This document shows, piece by piece, positions 16,207 to 26,438 of a DNA stretch of 64,000 bases. The notes under the pieces are model-generated. The model worked only from the letters and a program-made list of their open reading frames with translations, did no database searches and had not been told where the DNA came from. Both the position numbers and the translations under genes were made by a program. How positions within the stretch are numbered: position 1 is the first letter of the stretch; the number at the start of each line of letters is the position of its first letter. The DNA is taken from positions 62,001-126,000 of the forward strand of contig CANCMG010000001.1 of assembly GCA_947378965.1 (NCBI GenBank), written 5' to 3'. Source of the DNA: Alcaligenaceae bacterium (lineage in GTDB: Bacteria; Pseudomonadota; Gammaproteobacteria; Burkholderiales; Burkholderiaceae_B).

Positions 16207-18582
16207 TTATGCTTTCGCTGATTGAATGGCTTGCCACACGCGATGGGGCGTAGCAGGCATATCCAAGTCTTTTACGCCTAACGGTGCCAAGGCGTCTAAC
16301 ACAGCGTTGATCACTGCGGGGGGTGAGCCAATCGCACCGGCTTCACCACACCCTTTTGTACCCAAGGGGTTGTGCGTGCAGGGCGTGCATACATGTCCGA
16401 TGTTGAACTGCGGAAAATCATCGGCACGCGGCATCGCGTAATCCATAAACGAGCCGGTTAACAGTTGGCCCGTCTCGCGGTCGTAGACGCAATTTTCGAT
16501 TAAGGCCTGACCGATACCTTGTACCAAGCCACCATGCACTTGCCCCTCGACAATCATCGGATTAATGATGGTGCCAAAGTCGTCAACCGCAGTGAAGCGA
16601 TCTAAGCGCACAGTGCCTGTCTCGGGATCAATCTCGACCTCAGCGATATAAGTACCAGAGGGAAAAGTGAAGTTAGTCGGGTCATAGAACGCGGTTTCAT
16701 TCAAGCCGGGCTCAAGAGTTTCGAGAGGATAGTTATGCGGCACGTAAGCCGTTAGGGCTACAGTGCCAAACGGGATTTTTTTGTCAGTCCCGCGCACGGT
16801 AAATTCACCATTCGCAAAATCGATATCCGTATCCGAGGCCTCCATCAAATGTGCGGCAATCTTTTTGGCCTTTGCTTCGATCTTATCGAGCGCCTTCATG
16901 ATTGCAGCGCCCCCGACTGAAATCGAGCGCGAACCATAGGTGCCCATGCCAAAAGGCACGCGACCAGTGTCGCCGTGAACAATATCCACCGCGTCTACCG
17001 CGATCCCTAAGCGAGAGGCAACAACCTGTGCAAACGTTGTTTCGTGACCTTGTCCATGGCTATGCGACCCCGTAAACACTGTCACACTACCGGTTGGGTG
17101 CACACGCACTTCACCACACTCAAACAAACCTGCACGGGCACCTAAGGCACCCGCAATATTGCTTGGCGCCAAACCACAGGCCTCGATATAGCTCGAGTAC
17201 CCAATACCACGCAACTTACCCTGTGCCTGGCTTGCCACTTGACGCGCTTTGAAGCCAGCGACATCAGCCAGTTTTTGCGAAGCGTCCATGCAGGCAACAT
17301 AGTCACCAATGTCGTATTGCAAAGCAACTGGCGTTTGATACGGAAACTGCGTAATGAAATTACGGCGACGGATTTCATCTTGCGGCAGACCGAGTTCGAA
17401 CGCAGCTCGGCTCACGATGCGTTCAAGTAGATACGTCGCCTCGGGGCGACCGGCACCGCGATACGCATCAACCGGCGCAGTATTGGTAAACCAAGCATCA
17501 ACCTCTGCGTAGACAAGCGGCGTGGTGTACTGCCCTGCAAGCAAGGTCGCATACAAAATGGTTGGCACACAGGTTGAAAACGTTGACAGATAGGCACCAA
17601 GATTGGCGTCTGTATGCACTCGCAAGGCTAAAAATTTGCCGTCTTTATCCAGTGCCAGTTCAGCATGGCTTGAGTGATCGCGGCCGTGCGCGTCAGACAG
17701 AAAGGCTTCGCCACGCTCACAGATCCATTTGATATTACGATTAAGTTTTTTAGAGGCCCACGTCAGGCAGACGTCTTCGGCGTACAAATAAATTTTCGAG
17801 CCAAAACCACCACCAACGTCAGGTGCAATCACTCGCACTTTATGCTCTGGCAAGCCCATCACAAACGCCGTCAGCAACAGACGCTCAACGTGGGGGTTTT
17901 GATTTGAGACATACAAGGTGTAGTCATCATTGGCGCGACTATACGAACCAATGGCAGCGCGAGGCTCCATTGCATTGGGTACCAGACGATTGTTAATTAA
18001 ATCGAGCTTGGTGATATGCGCTGCCTTGGTGAAGGCTTCGTCTACCAACCCTTTATCACCAATCGCCCACTTGTAGCAGTGATTATCAGGTGCAATATCA
18101 TGTAAAGTTGGGCCGCCATTCGCATCGCGCACATCCACTGCTGCGGGTAACGGATCGTAATCAACCTCGACCAACTCGGCTGCATTTTTTGCCTGCTCAA
18201 GCGTCTCGGCCACAACCATCACAACGTGATCACCCACGTAACGCACTTTGTCGTGCGCCAACACGGGGTGGGGTGGCTCTTTCATTGGTTGGCCATCAGT
18301 ACTTGTAATCAGCCAGCCACAGGGCAAACCATTTAGCTTGTCGTTTGCAACGTCTTGCCCGTCAAGCACGCCGATGACGCCGGGTGCCGCTTTAGCGGCG
18401 CTTGTGTTGACGCTCTTAATATTGGCGTGAGCATGCGGCGAACGCACAAACACCGCATGCGCCATACGCGTAAGCGTGATGTCATCGGTATATTGCCCGG
18501 CACCCGTTAAAAATCGATAGTCTTCTTTACGTAAAACCGATTCCCCGATATGAGGAAGCTTTGCGAATTCATTTGCACCCAT
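16207..18582 (-). CDS. Molybdopterin-binding large subunit of a form II CO-dehydrogenase-like hydroxylase
   Basis: A 791-residue xanthine-oxidase-family subunit with molybdenum-cytosine-dinucleotide-type motifs ('VGGGFGSK' near residues 257-263, '[11 protein letters not shown]'). The active-site loop reads AYRGAGR (373-379). This is the form II motif; true aerobic CO dehydrogenase has AYxCSFR with a copper-binding cysteine. The catalytic glutamate is E747 in GTKGCGEAG. So it probably hydroxylates an organic substrate such as an aldehyde, heterocycle or purine-like compound, and CO oxidation is unlikely. It is 10 bp after the small subunit and is accompanied by CoxD, CoxE and CoxG homologues. 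Confidence 0.9.
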   Translation of the reverse strand: MGANEFAKLPHIGESVLRKEDYRFLTGAGQYTDDITLTRMAHAVFVRSPHAHANIKSVNTSAAKAAPGVIGVLDGQDVANDKLNGLPCGWLITSTDGQPMKEPPHPVLAHDKVRYVGDHVVMVVAETLEQAKNAAELVEVDYDPLPAAVDVRDANGGPTLHDIAPDNHCYKWAIGDKGLVDEAFTKAAHITKLDLINNRLVPNAMEPRAAIGSYSRANDDYTLYVSNQNPHVERLLLTAFVMGLPEHKVRVIAPDVGGGFGSKIYLYAEDVCLTWASKKLNRNIKWICERGEAFLSDAHGRDHSSHAELALDKDGKFLALRVHTDANLGAYLSTFSTCVPTILYATLLAGQYTTPLVYAEVDAWFTNTAPVDAYRGAGRPEATYLLERIVSRAAFELGLPQDEIRRRNFITQFPYQTPVALQYDIGDYVACMDASQKLADVAGFKARQVASQAQGKLRGIGYSSYIEACGLAPSNIAGALGARAGLFECGEVRVHPTGSVTVFTGSHSHGQGHETTFAQVVASRLGIAVDAVDIVHGDTGRVPFGMGTYGSRSISVGGAAIMKALDKIEAKAKKIAAHLMEASDTDIDFANGEFTVRGTDKKIPFGTVALTAYVPHNYPLETLEPGLNETAFYDPTNFTFPSGTYIAEVEIDPETGTVRLDRFTAVDDFGTIINPMIVEGQVHGGLVQGIGQALIENCVYDRETGQLLTGSFMDYAMPRADDFPQFNIGHVCTPCTHNPLGTKGCGEAGAIGSPPAVINAVLDALAPLGVKDLDMPATPHRVWQAIQSAKA

Positions 18583-18592
18583 GGCAGTCTCC

Positions 18593-19063
18593 TTAGGCTT
18601 TCATGGCGGCAGCACCTTGCTGCACTGCCTTAACAATGTTTTGATAACCGGTACAACGACAAATATTGCCGTCGAGCTTCTCTCGGATTTGCTGCTCAGT
18701 CGGATTGGGATGATGTCGACAAATATCGACAGCGTTCATGACCATACCCGGCGTACAGTAGCCACATTGCAATCCATGGCAATCTTTAAACGCTGCCTGC
18801 ATGGGGTGCATCGTGCCGTCAGGCTGGGCCAGCCCTTCAATGGTTGAAATTTGCGCGCCCTCTACTTGAGCGAGCAACACATTGCATGACTTAATCGCCT
18901 GACCATTCATGATGACGGTGCACGCACCGCACTGGGCAGTGTCGCAACCCACGTGGGTCCCGGTCAAATTAAGATGTTCGCGAAGCGCCTGCACCAACAA
19001 GGTATTCTCTGGCGCATTCAGCGTGACGGCGGCGCCGTTTACTGTCAATTGAACCTGCATCAT
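18593..19063 (-). CDS. coxS: 2Fe-2S small subunit of the molybdenum hydroxylase (CoxS type)
   Basis: A 156-residue protein with the plant-ferredoxin-like cluster motif '[11 protein letters not shown]' and the second cluster formed by 'CGYCTPGM' and 'CRCTGY'. It passes electrons from the molybdenum site to FAD. It is the first gene of the long minus-strand operon. The 194 bp upstream, shared with a divergent nitroreductase, should hold the promoter and contain a 7-bp inverted repeat at 19189-19209. Confidence 0.93.
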   Translation of the reverse strand: MMQVQLTVNGAAVTLNAPENTLLVQALREHLNLTGTHVGCDTAQCGACTVIMNGQAIKSCNVLLAQVEGAQISTIEGLAQPDGTMHPMQAAFKDCHGLQCGYCTPGMVMNAVDICRHHPNPTEQQIREKLDGNICRCTGYQNIVKAVQQGAAAMKA

Positions 19064-19188
19064 CGAGCGGTCTCCAAGAGCAAAAAAATATTGTCAAACA
19101 ACGAAAATCAAGGCATGCGATCCTGCTTCAGGCATATGACGAAGCCTGTTTTCAGAGAGATTGCCTCTTTTCTAGTTTTGTAGTGAAT

Positions 19189-19209
19189 CAATCTAACACG
19201 GGTAGATTG
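19189..19209. promoter_or_regulatory. Inverted repeat in the divergent hydroxylase/nitroreductase promoter region
   Basis: CAATCTA (19189-19195) and TAGATTG (19203-19209) are perfect 7-bp arms separated by ACACGGG. TAGAAT follows at 19213-19218 and could be a -10 for the nitroreductase, but I see no good -35. It is a candidate operator for a regulator that is not encoded next to it. Confidence 0.4.
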
Positions 19210-19257
19210 AAATAGAATGGTATTTTTTAGTGATTACATGAGACTTACGGACAAACC

Positions 19258-20088
19258 ATGACAACAATATCTAAAGAACTCTCAGCTTCGCTTCTCGCCC
19301 GCTACGGTCATACCCCAGACGTTCTGGATGCGCTGAATCCCACCATCGAAACGATGCTGCAACACCGTTCGGTGCGCGCCTATACAGCGCAGCCAGTTCC
19401 GGCCAACACTGCAGAGCTTCTTGTTGCAGCTGCACAATCGGCTTCGACCTCGTCGAACATGCAAACCTGGAGCGTCATTGCCGTGACCGACCCAGGCCGT
19501 AAGGATCGTTTAGCCAAAATTGCCAACAATCAAGAGTTTGTGCGCAGCTGCCCTCTCTTTTTGGTATGGGTCGCCGACCTGGCCCGACTCAAAGCCCTAG
19601 GCAATGACCGGCAAAAACCCCACGAGAGCTTAAATTATCTCGAGATGCTCTTGGTCGCTGCCATTGATTCAGCATTGGCCGCTCAGAACGCCGCGGTAGC
19701 AGCCGAGTCACTGAATTTAGGGATGGTCTATATCGGAGCGATTCGCAATGACCCCATCGCCGTGGCCAAAGAGCTCAATCTCCCACCCATGAGCCTTGCG
19801 ACCTTTGGTATGTGTATCGGTTATGCCGAGCCTTCGCTCACAACCGCAGTCAAGCCACGCCTGCCGCAGTCTGCGATTTTGCATCAAGAAACCTACAATG
19901 CGACTGTTTACCAAGAGACCGTCAAAACGTATAACGAGACGATGGATGCCTTTTATGCAGCACAAAAAATGACTCCGCTGGGGCCTTGGGATCTGCATAC
20001 CTTAAACCGAGTGCGTGGCCCCGAAGCAATGGGTGGACGCCATGCGATGACGGAAACCCTGCGCGCGATGGGCTTTGAAATTCGTTAG
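19258..20088 (+). CDS. Nitroreductase-family NADPH-dependent oxidoreductase (NfsA/FRP-like)
   Basis: A 276-residue flavin-dependent reductase. 'HRSVRAYTAQPVPANTAELLVAAAQSASTSSNMQTWSVIAV' is the typical N-terminal FMN-binding region, and 'LAAQNAAVAAESLNLGMVYIGAIRNDP' fits the NfsA/FRP group, which uses FMN to reduce quinones, nitro compounds or free flavin. No signal peptide is seen. It is divergent from the hydroxylase operon and overlaps the end of the ABC exporter by 4 bp. A role as electron partner of the hydroxylase pathway is possible but unproven. Confidence 0.87.
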   Translation: MTTISKELSASLLARYGHTPDVLDALNPTIETMLQHRSVRAYTAQPVPANTAELLVAAAQSASTSSNMQTWSVIAVTDPGRKDRLAKIANNQEFVRSCPLFLVWVADLARLKALGNDRQKPHESLNYLEMLLVAAIDSALAAQNAAVAAESLNLGMVYIGAIRNDPIAVAKELNLPPMSLATFGMCIGYAEPSLTTAVKPRLPQSAILHQETYNATVYQETVKTYNETMDAFYAAQKMTPLGPWDLHTLNRVRGPEAMGGRHAMTETLRAMGFEIR

Positions 20089-21929
20089 GTCACCTGGTCG
20101 TCTTGGCGCTTTTGCATATTCCACATTTGTGCATAAGTGCCTTGTTTGGCGATCAACTCGGCGTGGCTACCTCGCTCGACAATTTGTCCTTGATCCATCA
20201 CTAAAATTTGATCGGCATGCACGATTGTCGATAGCCGATGGGCAATGATCAATGTAGTGTGATTGCGCGCCAAGCCCGTCAATTCTTCTTGTAAGGCACG
20301 CTCGGTCTTTGAATCTAAAGCCGACGTCGCTTCATCAAAAATCAGCATCGACGGCTTTTTAAGCAAGGTACGCGCGATCGCCACACGCTGTTTTTCACCA
20401 CCCGATAATTTTAGACCGCGCTCACCGACTTGCGTGTTGTAACCCTCGGGCAGGTGCACAATAAACTGATCCATCTGCGCTGCACGCGCCGCGCTTTGTA
20501 TGTCAGCCTCAGAGGCGCCCGGGCGCCCATATGCAATGTTGTATGCGATCGTGTCATTAAACAAAACCGTATCTTGCGGAACAATACCGATCGACTGACG
20601 CAAGCTAGCTTGCTGTACGTGTTTAATATCTTGCCCATCGATCAAAATCGCACCCGACTGTACGTCGTAAAAACGAAACAACAACCGCGCCAACGTGCTT
20701 TTGCCAGCCCCGCTGCGCCCAACCACCGCGGTAATCGTCCCAGCCGGAATCGTAAAACTCAAGTCATGCAAAATGGTGCGGTTTGACTCGTAGTGAAAAC
20801 GTACCCGCTCAAAACGCACTTCAGGCCCCTGGGTTTGATCGGCAATCACAAGCGCAGGGGCACCCGGGTCATCGGCGATTTCGCGATCGGCCATCAGTAA
20901 GGTAAACATTCGATCGAGGTCAGTGAGAGACTGTTTGATCTCGCGATAAATGACGCCTAAAAAATTCAAGGGTATGTAAAGCTGGATCATCAGGGTGTTG
21001 ACCAATACAAGATCACCAAGCGTCATCGAGCCGTTGGCCACCCCAACGGTTGAGCGCCATAAGATAAGCACTAAGCCCACGCCAATGATGAACTGCTGAC
21101 CAACATTGAGTAGCGACAAAGATTTTTGCGACTTAATCGCCGCGGCCTGATAACGGACTAGATTCTCGTCATAGCGCCTAGCCTCGAACGACTCATTGCC
21201 AAAATACTTTACCGTTTCAAAGTTCAATAAAGAATCGATCGCCTTTTGATTTGCCTTGGAATCCATATCATTCATAGTGCGACGCAAATGTGTGCGCCAT
21301 TCAGTCACAACAATCGTAAAGGCGATATAAATGATCAAGGCGCCTAGCGTAATCGCGGCAAACCAAATGTTGTATTGATAGGCAAAATAACCAAGTACCA
21401 GCAGAAACTCAATGAGCGTTGGCACGATGCTGTAAAGCGAATACGAGACCAGCGATTGAATCGCACGCGTGCCGCGTTCGATGTCACGACTGACGCCACC
21501 CGTCTGGCGCGACAGATGAAACCTAAGGGACAACGCATGCAAATGCTGAAAGACCTCGTGTGCAATTTGTCTGACCGCGTGTTGAGTCACTCGCGAAAAC
21601 AATAGTTCGCGAAGTTCGGTAAATAAAGACGCCGAAAACCTCAACAAGCCGTAACCAATAATCAAGCCAAGTGGCACCACCAATAACGCAGACGAAACAC
21701 TTTTGTGCGCATCCAGATCGTCGATGAGCGTTTTAAGCAAAATGGGGATACCCAAATTGGCAAACTTTGCCGCGAGCAAACAAGAGATCGCTAGCAGGAC
21801 TCGGTAGCGATACGCCAGCAGGTAGGGCAGTAAGTCTCGAATCACATACCAGTCGCCCAACTGGCGTCTGGCAACTGGCTGATCGGGGTCGTGTTGAAAT
21901 TCAGTTGAACGTCTGGTGGAGTGTCTCAT
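20085..21929 (-). CDS. Atm1-type ABC exporter (fused membrane and ATPase domains)
   Basis: A 614-residue half-transporter. An N-terminal six-helix domain (about residues 35-330) precedes an ATPase with Walker A GRSGAGKSTLA, signature LSGGEKQRVAIA and Walker B MLIFDEATSALDS. The 'RETGGVSRDIERG'-like stretch here reads 'RQTGGVSRDIERGTRAIQSL', typical of the Atm1/HMT1 group, which exports glutathione-linked sulfur or metal compounds. It works as a homodimer in the inner membrane. It converges on the nitroreductase. The start at 21929 puts about 30 polar residues before the first helix; a later start is possible. Confidence 0.88.
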   Translation of the reverse strand: MRHSTRRSTEFQHDPDQPVARRQLGDWYVIRDLLPYLLAYRYRVLLAISCLLAAKFANLGIPILLKTLIDDLDAHKSVSSALLVVPLGLIIGYGLLRFSASLFTELRELLFSRVTQHAVRQIAHEVFQHLHALSLRFHLSRQTGGVSRDIERGTRAIQSLVSYSLYSIVPTLIEFLLVLGYFAYQYNIWFAAITLGALIIYIAFTIVVTEWRTHLRRTMNDMDSKANQKAIDSLLNFETVKYFGNESFEARRYDENLVRYQAAAIKSQKSLSLLNVGQQFIIGVGLVLILWRSTVGVANGSMTLGDLVLVNTLMIQLYIPLNFLGVIYREIKQSLTDLDRMFTLLMADREIADDPGAPALVIADQTQGPEVRFERVRFHYESNRTILHDLSFTIPAGTITAVVGRSGAGKSTLARLLFRFYDVQSGAILIDGQDIKHVQQASLRQSIGIVPQDTVLFNDTIAYNIAYGRPGASEADIQSAARAAQMDQFIVHLPEGYNTQVGERGLKLSGGEKQRVAIARTLLKKPSMLIFDEATSALDSKTERALQEELTGLARNHTTLIIAHRLSTIVHADQILVMDQGQIVERGSHAELIAKQGTYAQMWNMQKRQDDQVT

Positions 21930-22144
21930 CTCGTGATTTTATACGCCGGCCGACCCCTGCGTATCGATTGACACCCCCTTTCAATATCACTTTCGCCCCA
22001 TCTCGCGGCTTAGTGAAACGAATACTCGAGAATCGGCAATCCCAAAAAAGCCGCAATCGAGTATAAAAGCTGACTTGCACTGAACGAGTCCGACTTGAAA
22101 TAATCAACATTCTTCACTCACTCTTTGAACTCGCGTTGCCATCT

Positions 22145-23338
22145 ATGACTAGCCCAATTGATCTATCCAAGCTAAAGCCAAACGCAGATCACCTGCTGCA
22201 GCAGGCGGTTCAAGCCGGCCACGTACCCGGCGTCGTCGCCGCGGCGAGCTCTTCCCAAGGTACCGTCTACGAAGCTGCTTTCGGCGAGCGTGCTCTGGGC
22301 CAGGGGGCCGCGATGACTCCTGACACCGTGTTTTGGTTGGCTTCGATGACCAAACCCATTGTGGGCGCTGCAGCCATGCAACTCGTCGAGCAGGGCAAAC
22401 TCACGCTCGACGAACCGGCGGCGAAGTTTTTGCCTGAACTGGCAGCCGTGAAACTCTTAACGGGCTGGGATTCAAGCGGGCAGCCCGTTGTGCGAGCCCC
22501 CAAGACGCAGATCACCTTACGCCAGTTACTGACCCATACCGCGGGCTTTACTTCTGACATCTGGAATGTGGACTCTGCTCGCTATCTGAAAACGATGAAC
22601 TTACCTCGTGCAGGTTCAGGAAAAAAAATTGCCCTTTCGGTGCCGCTCACCTTCGAACCGGGCACGCGCTGGGAGTACGGGATCAATATTGATTGGGTCG
22701 GCCAAGTCGTTGCTGCAGTCAGCGGCATGCGTTTGGGTGAATATATTCAAAAGAACATTGCCGAACCACTAGGGATGGGTAGCACGGGATTCAAAATATC
22801 GCCAAGTATGCGCACCCGTTTAGCAACGGTACATCAGCGCGATACGCTCACCGGCGTGTTAAGCCCCACCACCTTTGAGGTATCGCAAGACACCGAATTT
22901 GATCCGGGCGGTGGCGGCTTGTATTCAACAGCGGGCGACTATCTACGCTTTACGCGCATGATCTTGAATCAAGGTCGTGGTAATGGGCATCAGCTTTTAA
23001 AACCTGAAACGATCGCCCTGATGTCAAAAAACGCCATGGGCCCCTTACGGGTGAGTTTGTTACGCACACAAAATCCAGCAGCTTCGCTCGATGCTGAGTT
23101 TTTCACGGGCATCGAAAAGTCGTGGGGTTTGACCTTCATGATCAACGAACAACAAGCTCCAACTGGCCGCTCGGCGGCCAGCCTTGCGTGGGCCGGCTTA
23201 CCAAATGCATTTTTCTGGATTGACCCCAAAAAAGATTTGGCTGGGGTCATTCTCATGCAAGTACTACCCTTTGTTGACCCACATGCGATTGGTTTGTTCA
23301 CCGCCTACGAAAAAGCCGTATACGCAGCCAGCGCGTAG
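22145..23338 (+). CDS. Serine hydrolase, class C beta-lactamase/esterase fold
   Basis: A 397-residue protein. The SxxK motif is S67-M-T-K70 in FWLASMTKPIVG, and the second motif is the tyrosine of RWEYGIN near residue 178. No signal peptide is seen, so it is more likely an EstB-like cytoplasmic esterase than a beta-lactamase. The ATG at 22145 is preferred over the TTG at 22136. A 215-bp region separates it from the divergent Atm1 exporter. The substrate is unknown. Confidence 0.86.
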   Translation: MTSPIDLSKLKPNADHLLQQAVQAGHVPGVVAAASSSQGTVYEAAFGERALGQGAAMTPDTVFWLASMTKPIVGAAAMQLVEQGKLTLDEPAAKFLPELAAVKLLTGWDSSGQPVVRAPKTQITLRQLLTHTAGFTSDIWNVDSARYLKTMNLPRAGSGKKIALSVPLTFEPGTRWEYGINIDWVGQVVAAVSGMRLGEYIQKNIAEPLGMGSTGFKISPSMRTRLATVHQRDTLTGVLSPTTFEVSQDTEFDPGGGGLYSTAGDYLRFTRMILNQGRGNGHQLLKPETIALMSKNAMGPLRVSLLRTQNPAASLDAEFFTGIEKSWGLTFMINEQQAPTGRSAASLAWAGLPNAFFWIDPKKDLAGVILMQVLPFVDPHAIGLFTAYEKAVYAASA

Positions 23339-23431
23339 CCGGGCAGTTTGTTCTGTTCTCTGCATACAAGAAAATCGGCTAGGCGGCATGCGCTTAGCCA
23401 AGCACAGTCACTCAGACACACAGCTTCGCGA

Positions 23432-24238
23432 CTATTTTTTTGGATACCAAGACGGCAGACGTTTTTCTAAAAACGAGGCAGTCCCCTCTGCAGCGTCGGC
23501 TTGTTGACGCAGTTCAGAATGCTGTCGAACGAGATCCGCAAACAATACGTCATCAAGCAACGAGTCTGAGACCGCGAGTGTGCGCATCTTTGTGGCAGAG
23601 ACTGCACTCGGCGAGTTCATCAACAGCCCATCGACGATACGTGCACCGACCGCAGTCAGCTCATCAGCTTTGCAGATTTCGTGTACCAAACCAATATGCC
23701 AGGCGATCTCAGGGCTAAAACGCTCGCACGTGAGCGCATAACGCCGAACGTTGCGTACACCGATTGCCTTGCATAATTGCGGCAAAATAATCCCAGCAAT
23801 CAAGCCCCAGCGCGCCTCAGTAATGGCAAAGATCGCGTTATCGGCAGCGACCACAATGTCGCACACCGAGGCGATGCCTGTGCCGCCCCCAAAGCAGCCG
23901 CCTTGGATCAATGCAACTGTTGGAATTGGTAACGTATCCAAACGACGAATCGCCTCGCCAGTTAAGTGCGACACACGTTCGTTTTCTTCGGGACTTTTGG
24001 GCGCGACACTCGATATCCACGCCAAATCAGCCCCGGCTTGAAAATGTTTGCCGTTGCCCTGCACCACCACCACCCGCGCGTCAGGCAATGAAGGCAACAG
24101 ATCCATGGCCTGATGCAGGCCTTGAATCATATCTTCGTTATAGGCGTTGTTCACCTTGGGGCGATTGAGCGTCACGGTGACAACCCCACGCGAGTCGACG
24201 TCGCACAACACAGCACCATTACCAAGTTCTTTTGACAT
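23432..24238 (-). CDS. Enoyl-CoA hydratase/isomerase family protein
   Basis: A crotonase-fold enzyme of 268 residues. 'FQAGADLAWISS' and 'GGCFGGGTGIASVCDIVVA' form the oxyanion hole, and 'ITEARWGLIAGIILPQL' carries the likely catalytic glutamate, in a form close to methylglutaconyl-CoA hydratases. I chose the ATG at 24238 (MSKELGNG). The frame is open to 24460, but the extra 74 residues look non-coding and would overlap the start of the divergent Bug gene. The acyl-CoA substrate is not defined. Confidence 0.86.
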   Translation of the reverse strand: MSKELGNGAVLCDVDSRGVVTVTLNRPKVNNAYNEDMIQGLHQAMDLLPSLPDARVVVVQGNGKHFQAGADLAWISSVAPKSPEENERVSHLTGEAIRRLDTLPIPTVALIQGGCFGGGTGIASVCDIVVAADNAIFAITEARWGLIAGIILPQLCKAIGVRNVRRYALTCERFSPEIAWHIGLVHEICKADELTAVGARIVDGLLMNSPSAVSATKMRTLAVSDSLLDDVLFADLVRQHSELRQQADAAEGTASFLEKRLPSWYPKK

Positions 24239-24365
24239 GAGGGTCTCTTTATCTGTTGAATATTTGTCTAGTGTAAACATACGACGGGAATAGCCCCTTG
24301 AATAGGCAAGCAAAAGACTTGCGTCAGTCAGCCCCAGTCGATTACTGTTACAGAAAGGACAAGAC

Positions 24366-25376
24366 ATGATAATCCGCCCGCTTGATAAAAAAAGACGCTT
24401 GGTATTGGCAAATGCGGCAAGAAGCACGCTTGCATTCGCAATGCCGACCTTCGCACTCAAAGCCGCTCACGCCCAAGCCGACTATCCCACTCGCTCAATT
24501 CGCATGATCGTGCCGTTTGCACCCGGCTCTGCCACCGACATCTTGACGCGTCATCTTGAACAGTCGATGTCGGCTACGTTGGGGCAAAAAATTGTTGTTG
24601 AAAATCGTGCTGGCGCTAATGGCGTATTAGGTGCTCAGGTTGTCAAGTCTGCCTCACCCGATGGTTACACCTTTTGCATGGGGTCGACGTCATCGCACTC
24701 GATTGTGGCGGCTATACGTCCAAACTCAATGCCTTACGATATCGAAAAGGATTTTTCACCCATTGGCTTGGCTGCGATGTCAGCAAACATCATTGCCATC
24801 CATCCCTCTGTTCCTGTCAAAAATATTCAAGAACTGATTGCCTACTCGAATACGCTGCCTAGCGGCTTAAGTTATGCGTCATCACCCGCCGGCTCTTCAA
24901 ATAGCCTCGCAGGCGACATGTTGCGCACAAAGGGTGCCAAACTCGTCAATATCCCGTACAACAATATTAGTCAGGGCATCACCGATGTCCTTGCGGGTCA
25001 CGTCCCGGTTCTCATTTATACGGTCGCCTTGTTACCGTACATCCGCGATGGCCGCTTGCGAGGCATCGCGACGCTGTCTGAAAAACGTCTGACACAAGCG
25101 CCCGACTTACCGACCGCAATCGAGCAGGGCGTGCCAGGCATGCTGGCTAGCGCATGGTTCGGCTTGTTTGGGCCAGCGCAACTACCCGCCAATATTTCTC
25201 AAAAAGTCAGTGCTGCTCTTGAGCAAGCAATCGCCGATAAAACGATTTACGGCAAACTCATCGATGCCGGTCTTGAGCCTCAATACCTAGGTCCGAAACC
25301 GATGGCAACGTTCGTCGCACAAGACATCGCTCGCTGGAAAGAGGTGGTCGTGAAGGCGGGCGTTAAAACCGAGTAA
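24366..25376 (+). CDS. Bug/TctC-family solute receptor
   Basis: A 336-residue receptor with a signal peptide ending near 'AHAQA' (about residue 38). Two lysine/arginine-rich runs precede the hydrophobic part (KKRR). Family marks are 'IRMIVPFAPGSATDILTRHL', 'VVENRAGANGVLGAQVV' and 'PDGYTFCMG'. It is divergent from the enoyl-CoA hydratase and convergent with dmeF (6 bp between stops). An adjacent acyl-CoA enzyme but no permease is the usual pattern for orphan Bug proteins. Confidence 0.9.
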   Translation: MIIRPLDKKRRLVLANAARSTLAFAMPTFALKAAHAQADYPTRSIRMIVPFAPGSATDILTRHLEQSMSATLGQKIVVENRAGANGVLGAQVVKSASPDGYTFCMGSTSSHSIVAAIRPNSMPYDIEKDFSPIGLAAMSANIIAIHPSVPVKNIQELIAYSNTLPSGLSYASSPAGSSNSLAGDMLRTKGAKLVNIPYNNISQGITDVLAGHVPVLIYTVALLPYIRDGRLRGIATLSEKRLTQAPDLPTAIEQGVPGMLASAWFGLFGPAQLPANISQKVSAALEQAIADKTIYGKLIDAGLEPQYLGPKPMATFVAQDIARWKEVVVKAGVKTE

Positions 25377-25382
25377 GCTGAC

Positions 25383-26438
25383 TCACGAATCTGCGACATC
25401 AGCGCAAAACTGAATCTCGATCGTGCAATGAACAATTTCTTCGTGCACGGCGAGTTGCTTACGAATCGTATCGGGTGTCAGGTTGACATCGTGCGTCAAC
25501 ACGCTCAGGGCGCACGAATACACTTGCTTACCCACACGCCAGACATGAAGATCGATGACGCGAGTGTGTCCCGCCTCTGCACCCGTTTCTACCACCTCGC
25601 GAATTTCCTCAACAACAGGATGATCCATCTCGCGGTCAAGCAGCACCTTACCCGTTTCGAGCAACAACCCTTTGGCCCATATTGCGACCATCACTGCACC
25701 CACGATCCCCATCACCGGATCAAGCCACGACCAGCCCCAAACCAAGCCGCCAATCAACGCGATCACTGCCAGCACTGAGGTTGCAGCGTCGGCGATGACG
25801 TGGAGGTATGCCGCCTTGAGATTCAGATCGGGCTGATGAGTCACACGCCGCTCGTGCGTCTCGACGGCCTGGACCGACGAGCCCGGCGCATGTCCGTGAA
25901 GATGCCCATGACCATGAACCTGAGCATGGCCATGAGCGTGACCGTGGCGATGCGCGTGCCCATGACTATGGCCATGATCCTCGTGAGAGCGCCCTAAAAT
26001 GACGGCACAAACAAGGTTCACAACCAAGCCAATAATGGCGATCACAATCGCCTCTTGGTAGTGGATCGGCTTTGAGTCTAATAAGCGTTCGATCGAACCA
26101 ATCACCATCCAGACCGCGACACCGACCAAAAAGAGTGCGCTGGCAAAGCCCGCCAAGACCTCGATTTTCCAGGTGCCGAACGCGAAGCGAGGATCGAGTG
26201 CATATTTGCGTGCTGCTGCGTACGCGAAGGCGCTTAAGCCTAGCGCGACGGCATGTGAACTCATATGCCAACCGTCAGCTAACAAAGCCATCGAGTTAAA
26301 CCACCACCCAGCAACGATTTCGAAGACCATCATGACCGCAGTGATCCACATCACCCAGCGTGTCCCTCGCTCAGCTGCGCGGCTACCTTGATCAAAGGTA
26401 TGACTATGGATCCAGTCAGACAAATTATGTGTATGCAT
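25383..26438 (-). CDS. dmeF: Cation-diffusion-facilitator metal exporter, DmeF type (Co/Ni)
   Basis: A 351-residue inner-membrane protein with six hydrophobic segments. The start MHTHNLSDWIHSHTFDQG and 'EIVAGWWFNSMALLADGWHMSSHA' are characteristic of DmeF, the CDF branch that exports divalent cobalt and nickel. The HMSSHA and later HVIADAATSV segments hold the transport-site residues. A histidine-rich loop of about 35 residues (near 26000-25870) separates two halves of the membrane domain. The ATG at 26438 is chosen; upstream frame to 26552 has no family match. No dmeR regulator is adjacent. Confidence 0.88.
   Translation of the reverse strand: MHTHNLSDWIHSHTFDQGSRAAERGTRWVMWITAVMMVFEIVAGWWFNSMALLADGWHMSSHAVALGLSAFAYAAARKYALDPRFAFGTWKIEVLAGFASALFLVGVAVWMVIGSIERLLDSKPIHYQEAIVIAIIGLVVNLVCAVILGRSHEDHGHSHGHAHRHGHAHGHAQVHGHGHLHGHAPGSSVQAVETHERRVTHQPDLNLKAAYLHVIADAATSVLAVIALIGGLVWGWSWLDPVMGIVGAVMVAIWAKGLLLETGKVLLDREMDHPVVEEIREVVETGAEAGHTRVIDLHVWRVGKQVYSCALSVLTHDVNLTPDTIRKQLAVHEEIVHCTIEIQFCADVADS

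Noticed and set aside
16207-18582. Aerobic carbon monoxide dehydrogenase (form I)
   Set aside because: The active-site loop is AYRGAGR; the copper-binding cysteine of AYxCSFR is absent. Gene order S-L-M also fits form II.
22145-23338. Secreted beta-lactamase (resistance gene)
   Set aside because: SxxK and YxN are present, but there is no signal peptide, and the text fits cytoplasmic esterase-like serine hydrolases.
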